Positions 23,601 through 36,038 of a DNA stretch of 64,000 bases are shown here, in pieces (positions within the stretch are counted from its first letter, which is position 1; every line of letters begins with the position of its first letter). The DNA lies in assembly GCA_963978545.1 (NCBI GenBank), contig CAXBTE010000007.1:124001-188000 (forward strand). The letters are read 5' to 3'. Source of the stretch: Linyphia triangularis (Eukaryota > Arthropoda > Arachnida > Araneae > Linyphiidae). Made by a program: the position numbers and the translations under genes. The notes beneath the pieces were generated by a model, which worked only from the letters and a program-made list of their open reading frames with translations, did not search any database and was not told where the DNA came from.

Positions 23601-26600
23601 GAAGATGGTCAAAGGTTGGTCCAAATCTGTGCAGTTTAAATATTTTTCATTTTCAATTTTCCCCATGTTAATTGTATAGGAAATTTCAAACTTTGCAATT
23701 TTTCGAAATTTTACGATCTTTTTGCACCTTGTGTCATAAAAATCATCACCCCAATCAATTTCCACAATCAAATCGTCATTATAACTACATTTTACTGCTC
23801 AATGTCAAGAAATGCAAATTTCACTTATTGAAAGTACATGGGGGACGATATTCAATGAATTATTTTTCAAAAAGTAAAAATCTCAATTTTTTTTCCTTTG
23901 GCGAAATTGAAGCTTTTATATTGGAGAATCTACATTTCCAATTTTTTAACATAAAAAAAATGCGAAGGTGGTCAAAGTTTGGTCCAAATCTGTTCAGTTT
24001 AAAAGTTTTTCATCTTTAATTTTCCCATGTTAGTTGTATGGTAAATTTCAAATTTTTCAATTTTCACAATCTTTTTGCACATTGTGTCACAAAAATCATC
24101 ACCCCAATCAATTTCCACAATCGAATCGTCATTATAACTACATTTTACTGCTCAATGTCAAGAAATGCAAATTTCACGTATTGAAAGTACATGGGGGACG
24201 ATATTCAATGAATTATTTTTCAAAAAGTAAAAATCTCAATTTTTTTTTCTTTGGCGAAATTGAAGCTTTTATATATTAGAATCTCCATTTCCAAATCTAT
24301 AGCATAAAAAAAATGTGAAGATGGTCAAAGGTTGGTCCAAATCTGTGCAGTTTAAATATTTTTCATTTTCAAATTTCCCATGTTAAATGTATAGGAAATT
24401 TCAAACTTTGCAATTTTCGAAATTGTACGATCTTTTTGCACCTTGTGTCATTAAAATCATCACCCCAGTAAATTTCCACAATCGAATCGTCATTATAACT
24501 ACATTTTACTGCTCAATGTCAAGAAATGCAAATTTCACGTATTGAAAATACATGGGGGACGATATTCAATGAATTATTTTTCAAAAAGTAAATATCTCAA
24601 TTTTTTTTTCCTTTGGCGAAATTGAAGCTTTTATATTGGAGAATCTACATTTCCAATTTTTTAACATAAAAAAAATGCGAAGGTGGTCAAAGTTTGGTCC
24701 AAATCTGTTCAGTTTAAAAGTTTTTCATCTTTAATTTTCCCATGTTTATTGTATGGGAAATTTCAAATTTTTCAATTTTCACAATCTTTTTGCACATTGT
24801 GTCATAAAAATCATCACCCCAATCAATTTCAACAATCGAATCGTCATTATAACTACATTTTACTGCTCAATGTCAAGAAATGCAAATTTCACGTATTGAA
24901 AGTACATGGGGGACGATATTCAATGAATTATTTTTCAAAAAGTAAAAATCTCAATTTTTTTTCCTTTGGCGAAATTGAAGCTTTTTTATATTAGAATCTC
25001 CATTTCCAAATTTATAGCATAAAAAAAATGTGAAGATGGTCAAAGGTTGGTCCAAATCTGTGCAGTTTAAATATTTTTCATTTTCAATTTTCCCCATGTT
25101 AATTGTATAGGAAATTTCAAACTTTGCAATTTTCGAAATTTTACGATCTTTTTGCACCTTGTGTCATAAAAATCATCACCCCAATCAATTTCCACAATCA
25201 AATCGTCATTATAACTACATTTTACTGCTCAATGTCAAGAAATGCAAATTTCACGTATTGAAAGTACATGGGGGACGATATTCAATGAATTATTTTTCAA
25301 AAAGTAAAAATCTCAATTTTTTTTCCTTTGGCGAAATTGAAGCTTTTATATTGGAGAATCTACATTTCCAATTTTTTAACATAAAAAAAATGCGAAGGTG
25401 GTCAAAGTTTGGTTCAAATCTGTTCTGTTTAAAAGTTATTCATCTTTAATTTTCCCATGTTAATTGTATGGGAAATTTCAAATTTTTCAATTTTCACAAT
25501 CTTTTTGCACATTGTGTCACAAAAATCATCACCCCAATCAATTTCCACAATCGAATCGTCATTATAACTACATTTTACTGCTCAATGTCAAGAAATGCAA
25601 ATTTCACGTATTGAAAGTACATGGGGGACGATATTCAATGAATTATTTTTCAAAAAGTAAAAATCTCAATTTTTTTTCCTTTGGCGAAATTGAAGCTTTT
25701 ATATATTAGAATCTCCATTTCCAAATTTATAGCATAAAAAAAATGTGAAGATGGTCAAAGGTTGGTCCAAATCTGTGCAGTTTAAATATTTTTCATTTTC
25801 CATTTTCCCCATGATAATTGTATAGGAAATTTCAATTTTCAAAATTTTACGATCTTTTTGCACCTTGTGTCATAAAAATCATCACCCCAATCAATTTCCA
25901 CAATCAAATCGTCATTATAACTACATTTTACTGCTCAATGTCAAGAAATGCAAATTTCACGTATTGAAAGTACATGGGGGACGATATTCAATGAATTATT
26001 TTTCAAAAAGTAAAAATCTCAATTTTTTTTCCTTTGTCGAAATTGAAGCTTTTATATATTAGAATCTCCATTTCCCAATTTATAGCATAAAAAAAATGTG
26101 AAGATGGTCAAAGGTTGGTCCAAATCTGTGCAGTTTAAATATTTTTCATTTTCAATTTTCCCCATGTTAATTGTATAGGAAATTTCAAACTTTGCAATTT
26201 TCGAAATTTTACGATCTTTTTGCACCTTGTGTCATAAAAATCATCACCCCAATCAATTTCCACAATCAAATCGTCATTATAACTACATTTTAATGCTCAA
26301 TGTCAAGAAATGCAAATTTCACGTATTGAAAGTACATGGGGGACGATATTCAATGAATTATTTTTCAAAAAGTAAAAATCTCAATTTTTTTTTCCTTTAT
26401 CGAAATTGAAGCTTTTATATTTGAGAATCTACATTTCCATTTTTTAACATAAAAAAAATGCGAAGGTGGTCAAAGTTTGGTCCAAATCTGTTCAGTTTAA
26501 AATATTTTCATCTCTAATTTTCCCATGTTAATTGTATGGGAAATTTCAAATTTTTCAATTTTCACAATCTTTTTGCACATTGTGTCACAAAAATCATCAC

Positions 26601-26760
26601 CCCAATCAATTTCCACAATCGAATCGTCATTATAACTACATTTTACTGCTTAATGTCAAGAAATGCAAATTTCACGTATTGAAAGTACATGGGGGACGAT
26701 ATTCAATGAATTATTTTTCAAAAAGTAAAAATCTCAATTTTTTTTCCTTTGGCGAAATTG
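20696..26760 (+). repeat. Interleaved duplications with offsets 2851 and 3566 bp
   Basis: Monomers 20696, 21059 and the start of 21412 recur at 23547, 23910 and 24263 (offset 2851; markers caatttcttttcc, ttcacttattg, gttagttgtatgg, caaatctatagc). Monomers 21774, 22127, 22480 and 22842 recur at 25340, 25693, 26046 and 26409 (offset 3566; markers ctgttctgtttaa, attttaatgctcaatg, atttgagaatctac). The 24263-25339 stretch between them is a B3-A-B1 insertion also found at 3913 and 19266. This layout needs at least two overlapping exchange events. Confidence 0.82.
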
Positions 26761-28541
26761 AAGCTTTTATATATTATAATCTCCATTTCCAAATTTATAG
26801 CATAAAAAAATGTGAAGATGGTCAAAGGTTGGTCCAAATCTGTGCAGTTTAAATAATTTTCATTTTCCATTTTCCCCATGATAATTGTATAGGAAATTTC
26901 AATTTTCAAAATTTTACGATCTTTTTGCACCTTGTGTCATAAAAATCATCACCCCAATCAATTTCCACAATCAAATCGTCATTATAACTACATTTTACTG
27001 CTCAATGTCAAGAAATGCAAATTTCACGTATTGAAAGTACATGGGGGACGATATTCAATGAATTATTTTTCAAAAAGTAAAAATCTCAATTTTTTTTCCT
27101 TTGTCGAAATTGAAGCTTTTATATATTAGAATCTCCATTTCCAAATTTATAGCATAAAAAAAATGTGAAGATGGTCAAAGGTTGGTCCAAATCTGTGCAG
27201 TTTAAATATTTTTCATTTTCAAATTTCCCATGTTAAATGTATAGGAAATTTCAAACTTTGCAATTTTCGAAATTTTACGATCTTTTTGCACCTTGTGTCA
27301 TAAAAATCATCACCCCAGTAAATTTCCACAATCGAATCGTCATTATAACTACATTTTACTGCTCAATGTTAAGAAATGCAAATTTCACGTATTGAAAGTA
27401 CATGGGGGACGATATTCAATGAATTATTTTTTAAAAAGTAAAAATCTCAATTTTTTTTCCTTTGGCGAAATTGAAGCTTTTATATTGGAGAATCTACATT
27501 TCCAATTTTTTTAACATAAAAAAAATGCGAAGGTGGTCAAAGTTTGGTCCAAATCTGTTCAGTTTAAAAGTTTTTCATCTTTAATTTTCCCATGTTAATT
27601 TTATGGTAAATTTCAAATTTTTCAATTTTCACAATCTTTTTGCACATTGTGTCACAAAAATCATCACCCCAATCAATTTCCACAATCGAATCGTCATTAT
27701 AACTACATTTTACTGCTCAATGTCAAGAAATGCAAATTTCACGTATTGAAAGTACATGGGGGACGATATTCAATGAATTATTTTTCAAAAAGTAAAAATC
27801 TCAATTTTTTTTCCTTTGGCGAAATTGAAGCTTTTATATATTAGAATCTCCATTTCCAAATTTATAGCATAAAAAAAATGTGAAGATGGTCAAAGGTTGG
27901 TCCAAATCTGTGCAGTTTAAATATTTTTCATTTTCAAATTTCCCATGTTAAATGTATAGGAAATTTCAAACTTTGCAATTTTCGAAATTGTACGATCTTT
28001 TTGCACCTTGTGTCATTAAAATCATCACCCCAGTAAATTTCCACAATCGAATCGTCATTATAACTACATTTTACTGCTCAATGTCAAGAAATGCAAATTT
28101 CACGTATTGAAAATACATGGGGGACGATATTCAATGAATTATTTTTCAAAAAGTAAATATCTCAATTTTTTTTTCCTTTGGCGAAATTGAAGCTTTTATA
28201 TTGGAGAATCTACATTTCCAATTTTTTAACATAAAAAAAATGCGAAGGTGGTCAAATTTGGTCCAAATCTGTTCAGTTTAAAAGTTTTTCATCTTTAATT
28301 TTCCCATGTTTATTGTATGGGAAATTTCAAATTTTTCAATTTTCACAATCTTTTTGCACATTGTGTCATAAAAATCATCACCCCAATCAATTTCAACAAT
28401 CGAATCGTCATTATAACTACATTTTACTGCTCAATGTCAAGAAATGCAAATTTCACGTATTGAAAGTACATGGGGGACGATATTCAATGAATTATTTTTC
28501 AAAAAGTAAAAATCTCAATTTTTTTTCCTTTGGCAAAATTG

Positions 28542-31398
28542 AAGCTTTTTTATATTAGAATCTCCATTTCCAAATTTATAGCATAAAAAAAATGTGAAGA
28601 TGGTCAAAGGTTGGTCCAAATCTGTGCAGTTTAAATATTTTTCATTTTCAATTTTCCCCATGTTAATTGTATAGGAAATTTCAAACTTTGCAATTTTCGA
28701 AATTTTACGATCTTTTTGCACCTTGTGTCATAAAAATCATCACCCCAATCAATTTCCACAATCAAATCGTCATTATAACTACATTTTACTGCTCAATGTC
28801 AAGAAATGCAAATTTCACGTATTGAAAGTACATGGGGGACGATATTCAATGAATTATTTTTCAAAAAGTAAAAATCTCAATTTTTTTTCCTTTGGCGAAA
28901 TTGAAGCTTTTATATTGGAGAATCTACATTTCCAATTTTTTAACATAAAAAAAATGCGAAGGTGGTCAAAGTTTGGTTAAAATCTGTTCAGTTTAAAAGT
29001 TATTCATCTTTAATTTTCCCATGTTAATTGTATAGGAAATTTCAAACTTTGCAATTTTCGAAATTTTACGATCTTTTTGCACATTGTGTCACAAAAATCA
29101 TCACCCCAATCAATTTCCACAATCGAATCGTCATTATAACTACATTTTACTGCTCAATGTCAAGAAATGCAAGTTTCACGTATTGAAAGTACATGGGGGA
29201 CGATATTCAATGAATTATTTTTCAAAAAGTAAAAATCTCAATTTTTTTTCCTTTGGCGAAATTGAAGCTTTTATATATTAGAATCTCCATTTCCAAATTT
29301 ATAGCATAAAAAAAATGTGAAGATGGTCAAAGGTTGGTCCAAATCTGTGCAGTTTAAATAATTTTCATTTTCCATTTTCCCCATGATAATTGTATAGGAA
29401 ATTTCAATTTTCAAAATTTTACGATCTTTTTGCACCTTGTGTCATAAAAATCATCACCCCAATCAATTTCCACAATCAAATCGTCATTATAACTACATTT
29501 TACTGCTCAATGTCAAGAAATGCAAATTTCACGTATTGAAAGTACATGGGGGACGATATTCAATGAATTATTTTTCAAAAAGTAAAAATCTCAATTGTTT
29601 TCCTTTGGCGAAATTGAAGCTTTTATATATTAGAATCTCCATTTCCAAATTTATAGCATAAAAAAAATTTGAAGATGGTCAAAGGTTGGTCCAAATCTGT
29701 GCAGTTTAAATATTTTTCATTTTCAATTTTCCCCATGTTAATTGTATAGGAAATTTCAAACTTTGCAATTTTCGAAATTTTACGATCTTTTTGCACCTTG
29801 TGTCATAAAAATCATCACCCCAATCAATTTCCACAATCAAATCGTCATTATAACTACATTTTACTGCTCAATGTCAAGAAATGCAAATTTCACGTATTGA
29901 AAGTACATGGGGGACGATATTCAATGAATTATTTTTCAAAAAGTAAAAATCTCAATTTTTTTTTCCTTTGGCGAAATTGAAGCTTTTATATTTGAGAATC
30001 TACATTTCCATTTTTTAACATAAAAAAAATGCGAAGGTGGTCAAAGTTTGGTCCAAATCTGTTCAGTTTAAAAGTTTTTCATCTCTAATTTTCCCATGTT
30101 AATTGTATGGGAAATTTCAAATTTTTCAATTTTCACAATCTTTTTGCACATTGTGTCACAAAAATCATCACCCCAATCAATTTCCACAATCGAATCGTCA
30201 TTATAACTACATTTTACTGCTCAATGTCAAGAAATGCAAATTTCACGTATTGAAAGTACATGGGGGACGATATTCAATGAATTATTTTTCAAAAAGTAAA
30301 AATCTCAATTTTTTTTCCTTTGTCGAAATTGAAGCTTTTATATATTAGAATCTCCATTTCCAAATTTATAGCATAAAAAAAATGTGAAGATGGTCAAAGG
30401 TTGGTCCAAATCTGTGCAGTTTAAATATTTTTCATTTTCAAATTTCCCATGTTAAATGTATAGGAAATTTCAAACTTTGCAATTTTCGAAATTTTACGAT
30501 CTTTTTGCACCTTGTGTCATAAAAATCATCACCCCAGTAAATTTCCACAATCGAATCGTCATTATAACTACATTTTACTGCTCAATGTCAAGAAATGCAA
30601 ATTTCACGTATTGAAAGTACATGGGGGACGATATTCAATGAATTATTTTTCAAAAAGTAAAAATCTCAATTTTTTTTCCTTTGGCGAAATTGAAGCTTTT
30701 ATATTGGAGAATCTACATTTCCAATTTTTTAACATAAAAAAAATGCGAAGGTGGTCAATGTTTGGTCCAAATCTGTTCAGTTTAAAAGTTTTTCATCTTT
30801 AATTTTCCCATGTTAATTGTATGGGAAATTTCAAATTTTTCAATTTTCACAATCTTTTTGCACATTGTGTCATAAAAATCATCACCCCAATCAATTTCCA
30901 CAATCGAATCGTCATTATAACTACATTTTACTGCTCAATGTCAAGAAATGCAAATTTCACGTATTGAAAGTACATGGGGGACGATATTCAATGAATTATT
31001 TTTCAAAAAGTAAAAATCTCAATTTTTTTTCCTTTGGCGAAATTGAAGCTTTTATATTGGAGAATCTACATTTCCAATTTTTTAACATAAAAAAAATGCG
31101 AAGGTGGTCAAAGTTTGGTCCAAATCTGTTCAGTTTAAAAGTTTTTCATCTTTAATTTTCCCATGTTAATTGTATGGTAAATTTCAAATTTTTCAATTTT
31201 CACAATCTTTTTGCACATTGTGTCACAAAAATCATCACCCCAATCAATTTCCACAATCGAATCGTCATTATAACTACATTTTACTGCTCAATGTCAAGAA
31301 ATGCAAATTTCACGTATTGAAAGTACATGGGGGACGATATTCAATGAATTATTTTTCAAAAAGTAAAAATCTCAATTTTTTTTCCTTTGGCGAAATTG
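28542..31398 (+). repeat. 2857-bp 8-mer higher-order repeat, copy 1
   Basis: Class order B1, A (converted), B2, B1, A, B3, A, A. All eight monomer starts recur exactly 2857 bp to the right. Markers: tttggttaaaatctg, gcaagtttcacg, caattgttttcc, aaaaaaatttgaag and gtcaatgtttgg. The only base difference I noticed against copy 2 is T at 28723 versus A at 31580. That suggests a very recent duplication or strong homogenisation. Confidence 0.9.
28904..29264 (+). repeat. Class A monomer with an internal B1 tract (361 bp)
   Basis: The monomer is class A from its start through aattttcccatgttaatt (three C, A-type). It then reads tataggaaatttcaaac, gcaattttcg and aaattttacg (B1-type) from about 29034 to 29070, and returns to A-type gcacattgtgtcac at 29083. 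The inserted B1 segment makes it 361 bp instead of 353. An exact counterpart lies at 31761-32121. Confidence 0.87.
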
Positions 31399-34255
31399 AA
31401 GCTTTTTTATATTAGAATCTCCATTTCCAAATTTATAGCATAAAAAAAATGTGAAGATGGTCAAAGGTTGGTCCAAATCTGTGCAGTTTAAATATTTTTC
31501 ATTTTCAATTTTCCCCATGTTAATTGTATAGGAAATTTCAAACTTTGCAATTTTCGAAATTTTACGATCTTTTTGCACCATGTGTCATAAAAATCATCAC
31601 CCCAATCAATTTCCACAATCAAATCGTCATTATAACTACATTTTACTGCTCAATGTCAAGAAATGCAAATTTCACGTATTGAAAGTACATGGGGGACGAT
31701 ATTCAATGAATTATTTTTCAAAAAGTAAAAATCTCAATTTTTTTTCCTTTGGCGAAATTGAAGCTTTTATATTGGAGAATCTACATTTCCAATTTTTTAA
31801 CATAAAAAAAATGCGAAGGTGGTCAAAGTTTGGTTAAAATCTGTTCAGTTTAAAAGTTATTCATCTTTAATTTTCCCATGTTAATTGTATAGGAAATTTC
31901 AAACTTTGCAATTTTCGAAATTTTACGATCTTTTTGCACATTGTGTCACAAAAATCATCACCCCAATCAATTTCCACAATCGAATCGTCATTATAACTAC
32001 ATTTTACTGCTCAATGTCAAGAAATGCAAGTTTCACGTATTGAAAGTACATGGGGGACGATATTCAATGAATTATTTTTCAAAAAGTAAAAATCTCAATT
32101 TTTTTTCCTTTGGCGAAATTGAAGCTTTTATATATTAGAATCTCCATTTCCAAATTTATAGCATAAAAAAAATGTGAAGATGGTCAAAGGTTGGTCCAAA
32201 TCTGTGCAGTTTAAATAATTTTCATTTTCCATTTTCCCCATGATAATTGTATAGGAAATTTCAATTTTCAAAATTTTACGATCTTTTTGCACCTTGTGTC
32301 ATAAAAATCATCACCCCAATCAATTTCCACAATCAAATCGTCATTATAACTACATTTTACTGCTCAATGTCAAGAAATGCAAATTTCACGTATTGAAAGT
32401 ACATGGGGGACGATATTCAATGAATTATTTTTCAAAAAGTAAAAATCTCAATTGTTTTCCTTTGGCGAAATTGAAGCTTTTATATATTAGAATCTCCATT
32501 TCCAAATTTATAGCATAAAAAAAATTTGAAGATGGTCAAAGGTTGGTCCAAATCTGTGCAGTTTAAATATTTTTCATTTTCAATTTTCCCCATGTTAATT
32601 GTATAGGAAATTTCAAACTTTGCAATTTTCGAAATTTTACGATCTTTTTGCACCTTGTGTCATAAAAATCATCACCCCAATCAATTTCCACAATCAAATC
32701 GTCATTATAACTACATTTTACTGCTCAATGTCAAGAAATGCAAATTTCACGTATTGAAAGTACATGGGGGACGATATTCAATGAATTATTTTTCAAAAAG
32801 TAAAAATCTCAATTTTTTTTTCCTTTGGCGAAATTGAAGCTTTTATATTTGAGAATCTACATTTCCATTTTTTAACATAAAAAAAATGCGAAGGTGGTCA
32901 AAGTTTGGTCCAAATCTGTTCAGTTTAAAAGTTTTTCATCTCTAATTTTCCCATGTTAATTGTATGGGAAATTTCAAATTTTTCAATTTTCACAATCTTT
33001 TTGCACATTGTGTCACAAAAATCATCACCCCAATCAATTTCCACAATCGAATCGTCATTATAACTACATTTTACTGCTCAATGTCAAGAAATGCAAATTT
33101 CACGTATTGAAAGTACATGGGGGACGATATTCAATGAATTATTTTTCAAAAAGTAAAAATCTCAATTTTTTTTCCTTTGTCGAAATTGAAGCTTTTATAT
33201 ATTAGAATCTCCATTTCCAAATTTATAGCATAAAAAAAATGTGAAGATGGTCAAAGGTTGGTCCAAATCTGTGCAGTTTAAATATTTTTCATTTTCAAAT
33301 TTCCCATGTTAAATGTATAGGAAATTTCAAACTTTGCAATTTTCGAAATTTTACGATCTTTTTGCACCTTGTGTCATAAAAATCATCACCCCAGTAAATT
33401 TCCACAATCGAATCGTCATTATAACTACATTTTACTGCTCAATGTCAAGAAATGCAAATTTCACGTATTGAAAGTACATGGGGGACGATATTCAATGAAT
33501 TATTTTTCAAAAAGTAAAAATCTCAATTTTTTTTCCTTTGGCGAAATTGAAGCTTTTATATTGGAGAATCTACATTTCCAATTTTTTAACATAAAAAAAA
33601 TGCGAAGGTGGTCAATGTTTGGTCCAAATCTGTTCAGTTTAAAAGTTTTTCATCTTTAATTTTCCCATGTTAATTGTATGGGAAATTTCAAATTTTTCAA
33701 TTTTCACAATCTTTTTGCACATTGTGTCATAAAAATCATCACCCCAATCAATTTCCACAATCGAATCGTCATTATAACTACATTTTACTGCTCAATGTCA
33801 AGAAATGCAAATTTCACGTATTGAAAGTACATGGGGGACGATATTCAATGAATTATTTTTCAAAAAGTAAAAATCTCAATTTTTTTTCCTTTGGCGAAAT
33901 TGAAGCTTTTATATTGGAGAATCTACATTTCCAATTTTTTAACATAAAAAAAATGCGAAGGTGGTCAAAGTTTGGTCCAAATCTGTTCAGTTTAAAAGTT
34001 TTTCATCTTTAATTTTCCCATGTTAATTGTATGGTAAATTTCAAATTTTTCAATTTTCACAATCTTTTTGCACATTGTGTCACAAAAATCATCACCCCAA
34101 TCAATTTCCACAATCGAATCGTCATTATAACTACATTTTACTGCTCAATGTCAAGAAATGCAAATTTCACGTATTGAAAGTACATGGGGGACGATATTCA
34201 ATGAATTATTTTTCAAAAAGTAAAAATCTCAATTTTTTTTCCTTTGGCGAAATTG
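31399..34255 (+). repeat. 2857-bp 8-mer higher-order repeat, copy 2
   Basis: Immediate tandem copy of 28542-31398 with the same order and lengths. Parts of the same unit appear again at 36391-37105 (B1, A), where caattgttttcc is found just upstream in 36039. Confidence 0.9.
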
Positions 34256-36038
34256 AAGCTTTTATATATTAGAATCTGAATTTCCAAATTTATAGCATAA
34301 AAAAAATGTGAAGATGGTCAAAGGTTGGTCCAAATCTGTGCAGTTTAAATATTTTTCATTTTCAAATTTCCCATGTTAAATGTATAGGAAATTTCAAACT
34401 TTGCAATTTTCGAAATTGTACGATCTTTTTGCACCTTGTGTCATTAAAATCATCCCCCCAGTAAATTTCCACAATCGAATCGTCATTATAACTGCATTTT
34501 ACTGCTCAATGTCAAGAAATGCAAATTTCACGTATTGAAAATACATGGGGGACGATATTCAATGAATTATTTTTCAAAAAGTAAATATCTCAATTTTTTT
34601 TTCCTTTGGCGAAATTGAAGCTTTTATATTGGAGAATCTACATTTCCAATTTTTTAACATAAAAAAAATGCGAAGGTGGTCAAAGTTTGGTCCAAATCTG
34701 TTCAGTTTAAAAGTTTTTCATCTTTAATTTTCCCATGTTTATTGTATGGGAAATTTCAAATTTTTCAATTTTCACAATCTTTTTTCACATTGTGTCATAA
34801 AAATCATCACCCCAATCAATTTCCACAATCGAATCGTCATTATAACTACATTTTACTGCTCAATGTCAAGAAATGCAAATTTCACGTATTGAAAGTACAT
34901 GGGGGACGATATTCAATGAATTATTTTTCAAAAAGTAAAAATCTCAATTTTTTTTCCTTTGGCGAAATTGAAGCTTTTTTATATTAGAATCTCCATTTCC
35001 AAATTTATAGCATAAAAAAAATGTGAAGATGGTCAAAGGTTGGTCCAAATCTGTGCAGTTTAAATATTTTTCATTTTCAATTTTCCCCATGTTAATTGTA
35101 TAGGAAATTTCAAACTTTGCAATTTTCGAAATTTTACGATCTTTTTGCACCTTGTGTCATAAAAATCATCACCCCAATCAATTTCCACAATCAAATCGTC
35201 ATTATAACTACATTTTACTGCTCAATGTCAAGAAATGCAAATTTCACGTATTGAAAGTACATGGGGGACGATATTCAATAAATTATTTTTCAAAAAGTAA
35301 AAATCTCAATTTTTTTTCCTTTGGCGAAATTGAAGCTTTTATATTGGAGAATCTACATTTCCAATTTTTTAACATAAAAAAAATGCGGAGGTGGTCAAAG
35401 TTTGGTCCAAATCTGTTCAGTTTAAAAGTTTTTCATCTTTAATTTTCCCATGTTAATTGTATGGGAAATTTCAAATTTTTCAATTTTCACAATCTTTTTG
35501 CACATTGTGTCACAAAAATCATCACCCCAATCAATTTCCACAATCGAATCGTCATTATAACTACATTTTACTGCTCAATGTCAAGAAATGCAAATTTCAC
35601 GTATTGAAAGTACATGGGGGACGATATTCAATGAAGTATTTTTCAAAAAGTAAAAATCTCAATTTTTTTTCCTTTGGCGAAATTGAAGCTTTTATATTGG
35701 AGAATCTACATTTCCAATTTTTTAACATAAAAAAAATGCGAAGGTGGTCAAAGTTTGGTCCAAATCTGTTCAGTTTAAAAGTTTTCCATCTTTAATTTTC
35801 CCATGTTAATTGTATGGGAAATTTCAAATTTTTCAATTTTCACAATCTTTTTGCTTATTGTGTCACAAAAATCATCACCCCAATCAATTTCCACAATCGA
35901 ATCGTCATTATAACTACATTTTACTGCTCAATGTCAAGAAATGCAAATTTCACGTATTGAAAGTACATGGGGGACGATATTCAATGAATTATTTTTCAAA
36001 AAGTAAAAATCTCAATTTTTTTTCCTTTGGCGAAATTG

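Larger units (their letters stand above)
12501..28541 (+). repeat. Sub-array 2: mixed dimers/trimers with displaced copies of sub-array 1
   Basis: Monomer starts and classes: 12501 A, 12854 B2, 13207 B3, 13568 A, 13921 B1, 14284 A, 14637 B1/B2, 14990 A, 15343 B1, 15706 A, 16059 B1/B2, 16412 B3, 16773 A, 17126 B1, 17488 A, 17841 B1, 18203 A (7-bp deletion), 18550 B1, 18913 A, 19266 B3, 19628 A, 19981 B1, 20343 A/B2 hybrid, 20696 B1, 21059 A, 21412 B1, 21774 A, 22127 B2, 22480 B1, 22842 A, 23194 B2, 23547 B1, 23910 A, 24263 B3, 24625 A, 24978 B1, 25340 A, 25693 B2, 26046 B1, 26409 A, 26761 B2, 27113 B3, 27474 A, 27828 B3, 28190 A. Several stretches repeat parts of sub-array 1 or each other, traced by private single-base markers. 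Confidence 0.92.

Noticed and set aside
28542..34255. Assembly duplication instead of a real tandem repeat
   Set aside because: Not ruled out, but the copies differ by at least one base and neighbouring units show the same style of nested duplication with more differences, so I kept it as a real repeat pending read support.
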